Assembly: GCA_029939995.1 (NCBI GenBank)
Contig: JAOZRW010000001.1
Location: 97,800-153,942, forward strand
Source: Acidimicrobiia bacterium
GTDB lineage: Bacteria; Actinomycetota; Acidimicrobiia; Spongiisociales; UBA5794
Length of the DNA stretch: 56,143 nt
Direction: 5' to 3'
Shown here: in pieces, positions 44,634 through 52,125 of the stretch
How positions within the stretch are numbered: position 1 is the first letter of the stretch
Layout: the number at the start of each line of letters is the position of its first letter
The notes under the pieces: model-generated
Seen by the model: only the letters and a program-made list of their open reading frames with translations
What the model was told of the DNA's origin: nothing
The model's database searches: none
Position numbers and translations under genes: made by a program

Positions 44634-45425
44634 CTAACGAGGAGCGATGTCGCGAGCGAGCACGAGTGCCTCGCCGGTCACGACAACGGTGTCCCCGGTC
44701 CTGCACACCGTCGAGAGATTCACCAGCTCCTTCTCCGGACGGAGACGCGTGATCGTCACGGTGGTGTGGACATCCGACGCTGCCGGAATGGGTCGATGAA
44801 ACACGTACTCCTGTTTGAGCCAGTTCGTACCGGGTCCGGGAAGGTCGACTCCGAGCAACCACGAGACGGTCCCGACGATGAGTGCCGGCGGCACCTCCGC
44901 CCCCTCCCCCTGGAAGAGCGGGTTCGGGTCATCGACGAGGGCGGTGAAGTCCTCGACGTCACATCGGTCGAACCGGCGGCTTCGCGTGGCGGACATCCCG
45001 ACCCTGAGGCCCTTGAAGCCATCGGACCTCACCGCCCCATCTCTCGATGCCTGAGCCGACAGCCGGGTACCGACCGTCGCCTCGCCGCTCGACGTAACAC
45101 GGCCCGATTCGTCGGCGAGTTGCTCGATCAGAGCTCCGTCCGACGAACGGCGAACGGCGAACGTGAGCGGCTCGCCAGCGAACGTCGGACCCTCGAACAT
45201 GAGCGACTGGCGCGTCAGAGCTACGGGCCCGCCGAGAAGTCGCGCGACCTGCGCGCTCATGACACCGAAGATGAACATGCCGTGTGCAACGGTCCGGCCG
45301 AAACGTGTCCGGGCCGCGAACCCCGCATCAACGTGAATCGGGTTGTCGTCGCCACTCAGCCGGGCGTACTCGTCGTACTGCCATTGGGTGAACACGAGCG
45401 GAGTCTCGACCGACGGGGTTTCCAT
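44634..45425 (-). CDS. MaoC-type double hot-dog protein
   Basis: A 263-residue protein with two hot-dog halves. The N-terminal half has the R-specific hydratase signature YARLSGDDNPIHVDAGFA near residue 19, with the Asp/His pair. The C-terminal half (VEDFTALVDDPNPLFQGEGAEVPPALIVGTVSWLLG) keeps the fold but lacks the His of the motif. It probably hydrates enoyl-CoA for PHA-like or beta-oxidation chemistry. A weak GAGGG lies before the ATG. It ends 13 bases after the end of the enoyl-CoA isomerase gene, in convergent orientation. Confidence 0.85.
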   Translation of the reverse strand: METPSVETPLVFTQWQYDEYARLSGDDNPIHVDAGFAARTRFGRTVAHGMFIFGVMSAQVARLLGGPVALTRQSLMFEGPTFAGEPLTFAVRRSSDGALIEQLADESGRVTSSGEATVGTRLSAQASRDGAVRSDGFKGLRVGMSATRSRRFDRCDVEDFTALVDDPNPLFQGEGAEVPPALIVGTVSWLLGVDLPGPGTNWLKQEYVFHRPIPAASDVHTTVTITRLRPEKELVNLSTVCRTGDTVVVTGEALVLARDIAPR

Positions 45426-45454
45426 CGCTTCCCTCTGTATGGCGTGTACCGGGC

Positions 45455-45835
45455 TCAGCGGGCGGCGATCGTCTCGATCTCGACGAGGAATCCGCCGGGG
45501 AGAGCGGCGACCTCGACCGTCGAGCGCGCCGGCTTCGCGTCTCCGACGTACTCTCCGTACACGGTGTTGATCGCACCGAAGTCGCCCATGTCGGTGACGA
45601 AGATCGTCATCTTCACGATGTCGGCGTATCCGAGGCCGACATCACCGAGGACTGCGCCGATGTTGCGCATGATCTGATCGGTCTGCTCGGCGGCTCCGCC
45701 TTCAACGACGGTGCCGTCCGCGGGGTTGATGGCGATCATCCCGGAGACGAAGACCAGACCGTGGGCTTCGGTGACGATGCTGTACGGACCGAGCGGTTTC
45801 GGACCGCTCGGGGCGTCGTGAATCTGTTTCGGCAT
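45455..45835 (-). CDS. RidA family enamine/imine deaminase
   Basis: Clears reactive enamines such as 2-aminoacrylate. The 126-residue protein has GPYSIVTEAHGLVFVSGMIAINPADG, QTDQIMRNIGAVLGDVGLGYADIVKMTIFVTDM and PARSTVEVAALPGGFLVEIETIAAR, the last holding the catalytic Arg in the family position. GGGAGG is just before the ATG, and TAGACT (45862-45867, minus) is a likely -10. It sits next to an Fe-S carrier, which fits PLP or Fe-S enzyme protection. Confidence 0.92.
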   Translation of the reverse strand: MPKQIHDAPSGPKPLGPYSIVTEAHGLVFVSGMIAINPADGTVVEGGAAEQTDQIMRNIGAVLGDVGLGYADIVKMTIFVTDMGDFGAINTVYGEYVGDAKPARSTVEVAALPGGFLVEIETIAAR

Positions 45836-45861
45836 AGGACCTCCCGGATCGTTCGGAAGGC

Positions 45862-45867
45862 AGTCTA
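45862..45867 (-). promoter_or_regulatory. Probable -10 box of the RidA gene
   Basis: TAGACT on the minus strand, 26 bases before the ATG; the leader carries GGGAGG. Confidence 0.4.
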
Positions 45868-45877
45868 CGGCCGTCCG

Positions 45878-46219
45878 TCAGCCGCGTTTCCCGCAGGTGC
45901 AGGAGTGGCCGGTCTCGTTCGGGTTCTCGATCGCGAATCCCGCCCCGGCGAGACCCTCATCCCGGAAATCGATGACGGACCCCATCAACCGGCCCACGCT
46001 CCGTTCGTCGATGACGACGTCGAACGCCCCGGTCTCCACGACCGTGTCCGTCACCGATGCACCGGTGTCGAAGTGCAGGTCGTACCGGAATCCGGAACAC
46101 CCTCCCGGCCTCGCCCCGAGGCGGAGAACGAGGGTGTCGTCACCCTCACTTTCGAGCAGTTCCCGTACCTTGTCGATTGCCGAGTCGGTGAGCACCACCG
46201 GTGTCATCTCGAGCGTCAT
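45878..46219 (-). CDS. A-type iron-sulfur carrier (HesB/IscA/ErpA family)
   Basis: A 113-residue carrier that hands Fe-S clusters to target proteins. It has the three essential cysteines: Cys41 in GGCSGF and Cys107 and Cys109 in the C-terminal CTCG. The segment LVLRLGARPGGCSGFRYDL and GAGFAIENPNET are typical. GGAGG stands 7 bases before the ATG, and TAGAGT at 46252-46257 on the minus strand is the likely -10. It shares a divergent promoter region with mrp, another Fe-S maturation gene. Confidence 0.93.
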   Translation of the reverse strand: MTLEMTPVVLTDSAIDKVRELLESEGDDTLVLRLGARPGGCSGFRYDLHFDTGASVTDTVVETGAFDVVIDERSVGRLMGSVIDFRDEGLAGAGFAIENPNETGHSCTCGKRG

Positions 46220-46251
46220 TACACATCGCCTCCTCCGCGCGTCGCATCCCG

Positions 46252-46257
46252 ACTCTA
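46252..46257 (-). promoter_or_regulatory. Probable -10 box of the A-type carrier gene
   Basis: TAGAGT on the minus strand, 32 bases upstream of the ATG at 46219. Confidence 0.4.
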
Positions 46258-46296
46258 ACTCCTACGGGCGTGTTGGGAATAGGGAATCTCGGTCGA

Positions 46297-46302
46297 TAGC
46301 AT
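46297..46302 (+). promoter_or_regulatory. Promoter of leaderless mrp
   Basis: TAGCAT lies 7 bases before the GTG at 46310, with TTGGGA (46273-46278) 18 bases upstream as a -35. Confidence 0.65.
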
Positions 46303-46309
46303 CGATCCG

Positions 46310-47446
46310 GTGACCAAACGAGCAGACGTCGAAGCCGCCCTGCGCGGGGTGATCGATCCCGAACTGAACGCGGACATCGTCGAACTCGGCATGGTGGGCC
46401 ACATCGAAGTGGACGGCGGTCGCGTCACGATCGGCGTGGCCCTGACCGTGGCGGCGTGCCCGATGCGCGACCAGATCGAGTCCGATGTCATCCGCAAGGT
46501 CGCCGCGATGCCCGGCGTCGACGAGGTGACCGTCGAGGTCACGGCGATGAACGCCGATCAGCGGTCGGAGCTCATGAGCAAGGTTCGTCTCCGGGCGCGT
46601 GAGAACGCGACGCCGACGATGATCAGCCCGCAGACCCGGGTCATCGCCGTGTCGAGCGGCAAGGGCGGTGTCGGCAAGTCCTCGCTCAGCGTCAACCTGG
46701 CGTTGGCGATCTCGGCGCTCGGGCACCGTACGGGTCTCCTCGATGCCGACATCTGGGGATTCTCGGTTCCGAGGATGCTCGCTTCGACCGATGCCCGGCT
46801 CGAGGCCGGTGACGATCGGAAGATCCAACCGCTCCGGTCGGCCGGCCTGGAGATCGTCTCGACCGGTCTGCTCCTCGACGATGAGGACACGGCGCTCATG
46901 TGGCGCGGGTTGATGCTCTCGAAGGCACTCGAGCAGTTCCTCACCGACGTCGCGTGGAGCCCGAATCTCGGGTACCTGATCATCGACATGCCCCCGGGCA
47001 CGGGTGACGTGCAGATGGCCCTCTCGCGCATGCTGCCGCAGGCCGAGATGGTCGTCGTGACCACACCGCAGCGCGCCGCGCAGAAGGTCGCCGCACGGGT
47101 CGCCGACATGGCCCGCAGGTCGCACATGCCGGTCGTCGGGGTCATCGAGAACATGTCCGGGTTCACCACCGAGGACGGCCGCCACTACGACCTGTTCGGA
47201 TCGGGAGGCGGTACCGAACTGGCCGATCAGCTCGGCGTCCCGCTCCTCGGGCGGGTGCCCCTCGACCCCGGTGTCGTCGACGGCGGGGATGAAGGCCGGC
47301 CCGTCGTCACCGAGGACCCGGACGGTCCCGCCGGCACCGAGATCCGATCGATCGCCGCTCGTCTCACCGAGCTGATCCCCCCCGCCGCCGAAGACACGTG
47401 CACGGCCCGCATCGCCGTGCTGGCCGAGCAGTTGAAGACCCTGTAG
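46310..47446 (+). CDS. Mrp/ApbC-type Fe-S carrier ATPase with MIP18 domain
   Basis: P-loop ATPase that loads or carries Fe-S clusters. The 378-residue protein has an N-terminal MIP18/DUF59 domain (residues 1-100: LRGVIDPELNADIVELGMV), then the deviant Walker A SSGKGGVGKSS near residue 115, GLLDADIWGFSVPRM and DMPPGTGDVQMALS. In many Mrp proteins the VIENMS segment is followed by a CxxC that binds the shared cluster; here it reads VIENMSGFTTEDGRHYDLFG with no cysteine. Starts at a leaderless GTG. Its stop TAG runs into the heptameric repeat array. Confidence 0.91.
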   Translation: MTKRADVEAALRGVIDPELNADIVELGMVGHIEVDGGRVTIGVALTVAACPMRDQIESDVIRKVAAMPGVDEVTVEVTAMNADQRSELMSKVRLRARENATPTMISPQTRVIAVSSGKGGVGKSSLSVNLALAISALGHRTGLLDADIWGFSVPRMLASTDARLEAGDDRKIQPLRSAGLEIVSTGLLLDDEDTALMWRGLMLSKALEQFLTDVAWSPNLGYLIIDMPPGTGDVQMALSRMLPQAEMVVVTTPQRAAQKVAARVADMARRSHMPVVGVIENMSGFTTEDGRHYDLFGSGGGTELADQLGVPLLGRVPLDPGVVDGGDEGRPVVTEDPDGPAGTEIRSIAARLTELIPPAAEDTCTARIAVLAEQLKTL

Positions 47447-47508
47447 CTGCAAGCTGCAAGCCACAAGCTGCAAGAGAATCTTGAAGCTTGAAGCTTGAAG
47501 CTTGAAGC
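47446..47508. repeat. Nine-unit heptanucleotide inverted array
   Basis: Nine 7-base units in exact register: GCTGCAA, GCTGCAA, GCCACAA, GCTGCAA, then GAGAATC as a centre, then TTGAAGC four times. The reverse complement of TTGAAGC is GCTTCAA, one base off GCTGCAA, so the two halves can pair as a long hairpin with one G-A mismatch per unit. It fills the space between convergent mrp and the M23 gene and begins within the mrp stop codon. Confidence 0.85.
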
Positions 47509-47525
47509 CGACACGAAGTGTCGGC
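47507..47525. terminator. Perfect 8-bp hairpin after the M23 gene
   Basis: GCCGACAC and GTGTCGGC flank GAA. The hairpin sits at the M23 stop codon and next to the heptad array, and may end transcription from both sides. Confidence 0.5.
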
Positions 47526-48841
47526 TACCGGCAGAGCTCGTCGACCATGGGGTACGGGTTCGCCCAGTCGCCGCCGCCGGGTTTCCAGCCGAGATGCAGG
47601 TGGGGGAGCCACGACGGCGAGTTGCCGGTCGTGCCCACCGTCCCGATCACGTCGCCGGCCGAGACGCGCTGACCCCCCGCGAGCCCGTCGGCCCAGGAAT
47701 CCATGTGGGCGTAGTAGTAGATGTCGCCCGAGTTGCCCTGCAGGTACACCGAGATCCCGCCGAGGGTGCTGTTCGAGAGGCGGTAGATGCGCCCGGTCTC
47801 CATCGCGACGAGCGGTGTTCCCCGCGACGCCGACATGTCGACGCCCTTGTGGGTGCGGCCGCCGGATCGGGGCGCCCCCCAGGTGTCGGAGAACGAGACG
47901 GCACCGTCGACGGGACAGACCCGCCCTGCGGAGGAGACGGGGGGCGTCGTCGTGGTCGTCGTCGGTGCAGCGGTGGTCGTCGTGGTGGACGACGTGGTCG
48001 TCGTCTCACCGTCGGGCGGCTCCGTCGTCGTGGTGGTCGGAGGCAGCGTCGTCGACGTCGTGGTCGTCGTCGAAGACGTCGTCGTGACCGGAGCGACCGT
48101 CGTGGTCGTGGATACGGTCGCCTTCGCGACCGTCGTGGTCGTCGATGTAGCCGCGGCGGCGGCCGCGGCAGCAGCGGCAGCGGCCTCCTCTCGCTTGCGC
48201 GCCGCTTCGAGCTCACGCTGTCGTTGCTCTTCAGCCAGGCGCTTGCGCTCTGCTTCCTGTCGTTCCCAGGTGGCCTGCATCTCCCGGTACTCGGAGTTCG
48301 CGGCATCGAGGTTTGCGAGCAGTTGTGCGGAGAGCCCTTCGATCTCGGTGACGAGCTCGCTCTGTCGCGTCAGCGCGGCGTCGAGCGTCTCGACCTGGGA
48401 GCGATACTCGGCTTCGACGGCGATCCATTCGTCCACGATCTTCCGGTCGTGGTCGCTCGCAGCATCGAGGTACATCCCTCGTACGGGAATGTCGATGAAG
48501 GCGTTCGATCCGAGCACCGCCGAGACGGCACCGTCGGATCCGGCGGTCATGTAGAGCTCGCGAACGACGTCCTGGGCCGTCAGGCGAAGCACTGCGAGCC
48601 GCTGCTCGGTCTCGGTGACGCGGGTGGCGAGACCGTGAAGACTCTCGCGGATCTGGATCTCCTCGGCGACCGCGGCCGCGTATCGGGCATCCGTCGCTTC
48701 CAGGCTCGCAGAGATCTCGGCGTTGTGCCGGCGGGCCGCTTCCAGGTCCGCCTGGGTGACTTCGCGTTCCTCGACGGCGAACGCGGGCGCGGCCAGACCG
48801 AAGATCAGGACGACGATGAGGGCGATTCGCATATTGATCAT
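47525..48841 (-). CDS. Secreted coiled-coil M23 peptidase (EnvC/NlpD-like murein hydrolase)
   Basis: Exported peptidoglycan hydrolase or amidase activator. Residues 1-22 are a signal peptide (MRIALIVVLIFGLAAPAFA). Residues about 25-220 form a long coiled coil (QSELVTEIEGLSAQLL, EAERKRLAEEQRQRELEAARKREE), followed by an 11-residue Ala run and a Thr-rich linker of about 90 residues. The C-terminal domain (about 315-438) has HKGVDM near 331 and HLHLG near 414, matching M23 metal ligands His, Asp and HxH; the metal site looks complete. The ATG overlaps the MBL gene stop as ATGA. Confidence 0.91.
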   Translation of the reverse strand: MINMRIALIVVLIFGLAAPAFAVEEREVTQADLEAARRHNAEISASLEATDARYAAAVAEEIQIRESLHGLATRVTETEQRLAVLRLTAQDVVRELYMTAGSDGAVSAVLGSNAFIDIPVRGMYLDAASDHDRKIVDEWIAVEAEYRSQVETLDAALTRQSELVTEIEGLSAQLLANLDAANSEYREMQATWERQEAERKRLAEEQRQRELEAARKREEAAAAAAAAAAAATSTTTTVAKATVSTTTTVAPVTTTSSTTTTTSTTLPPTTTTTEPPDGETTTTSSTTTTTAAPTTTTTTPPVSSAGRVCPVDGAVSFSDTWGAPRSGGRTHKGVDMSASRGTPLVAMETGRIYRLSNSTLGGISVYLQGNSGDIYYYAHMDSWADGLAGGQRVSAGDVIGTVGTTGNSPSWLPHLHLGWKPGGGDWANPYPMVDELCR

Positions 48842-49620
48842 CTCGCGTTCAATTCGACCATCGTTGATGGCCCCACTGCGCCCGCCGGGAACCTTACTTG
48901 TCCATCGGCATACAGCTTGTGCATCTGAACGATGACCTGATGGGTCGCCGCATCGCGCAACCCGGCCGGGACGAAGTCGTAGACGATGTCGACGACGTCG
49001 GCGATCGTCGCCGCTCCGGCCCGGACGGCGTCGAGGATCTCAGCCTCTCTAGCCCTCCGATGGTCGATGTAGCCGTCGATGACGGCACCGGCGTCGTCCA
49101 TGGCGGGACCGTGCCCCGGTTCGATGCGCTTCACATCGAGATCCCGGACCCGGTACAGCGACTCCATGTACGCCGTGGCGTCTTCCATGACGACGGTCGA
49201 CCCTCCCATGATGTGGTCGCCGGTGAACAGACGGTCTCCGAGGCGGAAGCAGAGGTGATCGCGAGTGTGCCCGGGCGTGTGGACGGCTTCGATGAACGCC
49301 CCGCCGACGGCGACGATCCCTCCGTCCGCGAGACGGATGTCGGGATCGAACTCCGGGCCGGGCTCGTACCCGTACACCGGAACGCCGAGTCGTCGTGCGA
49401 GCGGGTTCGCAAGCGGGGCGTGATCCGGGTGCGTGTGTGTAACGATCACGGCGACGGGGGATCGCCCGGTGACGGCCCGGACGATCGCCACGAGATGGCT
49501 CTCGATGACCGGTCCGGGGTCGATGACGGCCACTTCGCCTCCGTCGGCCACGAGGTACGTGTTCGTGCCCGGCCCCGTGTAGATGCCGGGGTTCGGCGCC
49601 AGGATGCGCTGGATCGTCAT
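48838..49620 (-). CDS. Metallo-beta-lactamase-fold hydrolase
   Basis: A 260-residue MBL-fold hydrolase of the LACTB2/glyoxalase-II-like kind. Metal motifs are THTHPDHAP near residue 60, EAVHTPGHTRDH near 112, FTGDHIMGGS near 130 and PGHGPAM near 170. A winged-helix-like C-terminal domain (ATHQVIVQMHKLYADGQV) is typical of LACTB2-type RNases and hydrolases. Substrate not determined by sequence. Coupled to the NUDIX gene before and M23 after by ATGA overlaps. Confidence 0.9.
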   Translation of the reverse strand: MTIQRILAPNPGIYTGPGTNTYLVADGGEVAVIDPGPVIESHLVAIVRAVTGRSPVAVIVTHTHPDHAPLANPLARRLGVPVYGYEPGPEFDPDIRLADGGIVAVGGAFIEAVHTPGHTRDHLCFRLGDRLFTGDHIMGGSTVVMEDATAYMESLYRVRDLDVKRIEPGHGPAMDDAGAVIDGYIDHRRAREAEILDAVRAGAATIADVVDIVYDFVPAGLRDAATHQVIVQMHKLYADGQVRFPAGAVGPSTMVELNAR

Positions 49621-50396
49621 GTCGGTCGGAAGTCCGGGGGAACGTCGCCGCCCGCCAGAACGACCTGCATCAGCCTGGCCATGAGGTCGGGATCCTGTTC
49701 GGAGGCACCCGCCGACTCGAAGTTCTCGTCGCCGGGGATCAGGATCTGCACCTGGTGGCCGTTCACGGCGAGTCGCGGCTGGATCGTCCGGACCGGACCG
49801 GAGCCCTCGACGCGCTCGATCACATCGTTCACCGACCGGTGGGATGCGAAGAACTCCACCGTCCTCAGCGTCGGGAACGCCACCACCCACGTTCCGGCGG
49901 CCGATCGCTCGAGCGCATCACGAGGTTGCACCCATGTGCCGTCGACGAGTTCGTCGCCGTCGACGACCGGGTCGATGCCGTCGGGCATCCGCGCCAGGAA
50001 GAACTTCGTATCGAACCGGATCGGCAGCGGCGCCGGCGTGATCCATCGGGCGAAGTACCGGAGCGAGTCGCCGTCGAACCGCTCACCGAGTCCGTCGGCG
50101 CTCGAGAACACAGCGGACCCGGACGGTCGGTCGGCGGTGACTCTCGGCCCCGACCGCAACAGCCAGATGCCGGTCTCCTCGACGAGTTCCCGAACCGCAG
50201 CCGCCCGCCATGCATCGAGACCGTGCTCCGCCGATCCGACCCGTCCGTCCGACTCGTCGACGGAGCCGCCGGGGAAGACCCAGGCGCCGCCCATGAATCG
50301 GGCTTGCGGTGTCCTCCGCACCATGAGCAGTTCGATGCCGGCGAGGCCGTCGCGGATCAGGCACACCGTCGAAGCGTCGCGCGCCGGGGCGCTCAC
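49617..50396 (-). CDS. NUDIX hydrolase (NUDT19-like)
   Basis: Hydrolyses a nucleoside-diphosphate-linked substrate, perhaps a CoA derivative. The 259-residue protein opens STVCLIRDGLAGIELLMVRRT, then FMGGAWVFPGGSVDESD and AAAVRELVEETGIWLL. The NUDIX box is split by about 12 extra residues between the GG and the REL-VEE-TG part, as in NUDT19-type enzymes. The GTG at 50396 overlaps the FxsA stop (GTGA). The frame upstream runs through fxsA and selA antisense and is not used. Confidence 0.86.
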   Translation of the reverse strand: MSAPARDASTVCLIRDGLAGIELLMVRRTPQARFMGGAWVFPGGSVDESDGRVGSAEHGLDAWRAAAVRELVEETGIWLLRSGPRVTADRPSGSAVFSSADGLGERFDGDSLRYFARWITPAPLPIRFDTKFFLARMPDGIDPVVDGDELVDGTWVQPRDALERSAAGTWVVAFPTLRTVEFFASHRSVNDVIERVEGSGPVRTIQPRLAVNGHQVQILIPGDENFESAGASEQDPDLMARLMQVVLAGGDVPPDFRPT

Positions 50397-50773
50397 GGCA
50401 CGATCGTCCAGCGATTCGCCGATCGTGCCACAACCCGGCGGCGGATCGTTTCGCGAACCGCGGGAACCAGGAGCAGGAATCCGGTCGCGTCGGTGAGGAG
50501 TCCGGGAGTGAGGAGAAAGGCGCCGGCCAGCAGGATCATCGCCCCGTGGGCGAGCGACGTGGCGGGGAACACGCCCTGTGAGAATTCGCGACGCACCGCC
50601 ACGAACGTCTCGCGACCCTGGCGAGACACCAGCCAGGATCCGAGGAAGGCCGTCGTGACGACGAGGGCGATCGTCCACCAGATCCCGACGGCGTTGCTGA
50701 AAGCCACGAGGAGGGCGATCTCGACGATCGGAACCACGAGAAAGGCACCGAAGAGAATCCACCGGTATCGCAT
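50393..50773 (-). CDS. fxsA: FxsA family membrane protein
   Basis: A 126-residue cytoplasmic-membrane protein of the FxsA family, known from suppression of phage-T7 exclusion in E. coli; its normal role is unclear. Landmarks: RYRWILFGAFLVVPIVEIALLVAFSNAVGIWWTIALVV, GSWLVSRQGRETF and GAMILLAGAFLLTPGLLTDATGFLLLVPAVRE, giving four hydrophobic segments. Head of a four-gene operon (fxsA, nudix, MBL, M23). The ATG lies 7 bases after TATCCT, and is only 35 bases from the divergent selA start. Confidence 0.9.
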   Translation of the reverse strand: MRYRWILFGAFLVVPIVEIALLVAFSNAVGIWWTIALVVTTAFLGSWLVSRQGRETFVAVRREFSQGVFPATSLAHGAMILLAGAFLLTPGLLTDATGFLLLVPAVRETIRRRVVARSANRWTIVP

Positions 50774-50780
50774 CTGACCG

Positions 50781-50786
50781 AGGATA
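50781..50786 (-). promoter_or_regulatory. -10 box of leaderless fxsA
   Basis: TATCCT on the minus strand, 7 bases before the fxsA ATG. Confidence 0.55.
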
Positions 50787-50796
50787 CCGGCACCGG

Positions 50797-50802
50797 TAGT
50801 CT
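50797..50802 (+). promoter_or_regulatory. Promoter of leaderless selA
   Basis: TAGTCT lies 6 bases before the selA ATG; CTGACC (50774-50779) is 17 bases upstream as a -35 and overlaps the fxsA promoter. Confidence 0.6.
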
Positions 50803-50808
50803 GAGCAC

Positions 50809-52125
50809 ATGGACCTTCGTGACCTCCCATCGGTCGACGCCCTGGCGCTCGATCTCGCCGAGGAGTTCTCCGCGCCCCGTGTTCTCCTGAACGCGGTGGC
50901 GCGCAACGCGATCGAGAACGCTCGATCGTCCCTGCGCTCCGGCCTGCCGGCGGACCCCTCGGGCGAGGCGTTCCGACACATGTCCTCACTGGACTCGGCG
51001 CGACTGCGCAGCGTCGTCAACGCCACCGGCGTGCTCCTCCACACCAATCTCGGAAGGGCTCCACTGGTGGCCGCTCCGGTCCCGCTCTACGGCAACCTCG
51101 AGTTCGACCTGCGAACGGGTGAGCGCGGCAGGCGCGGCGGCTACCTGCGAGAGCTCGTCGCGGCGAGCGTCGGAGCCGAAGCGGCGCTCGTCGTGAACAA
51201 CAACGCCGGGGCGCTGCTGCTGGCTCTCGCGACGATCGCAGGGCGCGACGGCAGAGTGGCCGTCTCTCGCGGCGAGTTGATCGAGATCGGCGGGTCGTTC
51301 CGCCTCCCCGACCTGATGGCTGCATCGGGGGCCCACCTCGTCGAGGTCGGGACGACGAACCGGACCCGCGAGGCCGACTTCCTCGACGCCCCGGGGACGA
51401 TCGAGGCCGTTCTCAAGGTTCATCCGTCGAATTACCGGGTCGAGGGATTCACGGAGGAAGTGCCGTTCGCGAGGATGCCTGCGATCGCCGCCGCTATCGG
51501 TGCACCGCTCATCGCCGACGTCGGCAGCGGCCTCCTCGACGCCGACACCCCCTGGATCCCCGGAGGGCCGCCCGCGTGGCTCGCCGGTGAACCGGGCGTC
51601 CGCCAGACGCTCTCGCAGGGCGCCGACGTGGTGCTGTTCTCGGGCGACAAGCTCCTCGGCGGCCCGCAGGCCGGCATCGCCGTAGGAAGCCGGGACGTGA
51701 TCGAGCGCATGGCGCGCCACCCGATCGCCAGGGCCGTACGGATCAACACGCCCACGATCATCGATCTCACGAACACGTTCGAGTCGTACGCAGCGAACCG
51801 GGCGTCATCCCTCCCGTTCTGGATGATGGCGACCGCTCCCTCGGACGAGATCGAACGGCGCACCCGGGCCGTCGTGGACGCATCGGGCGTCGACGGCTCG
51901 ATCGTCGACGGCCGGGCGCTCCCCGGAGCCGGGTCCGTGCCGGGACTGGCGATCCCGACACCGGTGCTACGCCTCGAGGGGGCCGGCGATCGGGCGTGGA
52001 CCGCTCTCGCTGCGCACGATCCACCCGTTGTCGCCACACGCCGTGACGGAGCGACCATCGTGAACCTGCGCTCCGTTCTCCCCGGGGACGACGCCGTCGT
52101 CGCGTCCGCACTCGCGAGGATCTGA
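50809..52125 (+). CDS. selA: L-seryl-tRNA(Sec) selenium transferase SelA
   Basis: PLP enzyme that converts Ser-tRNA(Sec) to Sec-tRNA(Sec). The 438-residue protein has NATGVLLHTNLGRAPL near residue 67, GERGRRGGYLRELV, NNNAGALLLAL near 126, RGELIEIGGSFRLPDLM, KVHPSNYRVEGF and the PLP Lys in FSGDKLLGGPQAGI near 281. The ATG is leaderless and divergent from fxsA. The stop overlaps selB (TGATG). Neither selD nor a tRNA-Sec gene was seen in the window. Confidence 0.96.
   Translation: MDLRDLPSVDALALDLAEEFSAPRVLLNAVARNAIENARSSLRSGLPADPSGEAFRHMSSLDSARLRSVVNATGVLLHTNLGRAPLVAAPVPLYGNLEFDLRTGERGRRGGYLRELVAASVGAEAALVVNNNAGALLLALATIAGRDGRVAVSRGELIEIGGSFRLPDLMAASGAHLVEVGTTNRTREADFLDAPGTIEAVLKVHPSNYRVEGFTEEVPFARMPAIAAAIGAPLIADVGSGLLDADTPWIPGGPPAWLAGEPGVRQTLSQGADVVLFSGDKLLGGPQAGIAVGSRDVIERMARHPIARAVRINTPTIIDLTNTFESYAANRASSLPFWMMATAPSDEIERRTRAVVDASGVDGSIVDGRALPGAGSVPGLAIPTPVLRLEGAGDRAWTALAAHDPPVVATRRDGATIVNLRSVLPGDDAVVASALARI

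Noticed and set aside
47930-48190. Dense GTCGTC-type repeats considered as a CRISPR or satellite
   Set aside because: They are the codons of the Thr-rich linker and Ala run of the M23 protein; no fixed-length repeat and spacer pattern exists.
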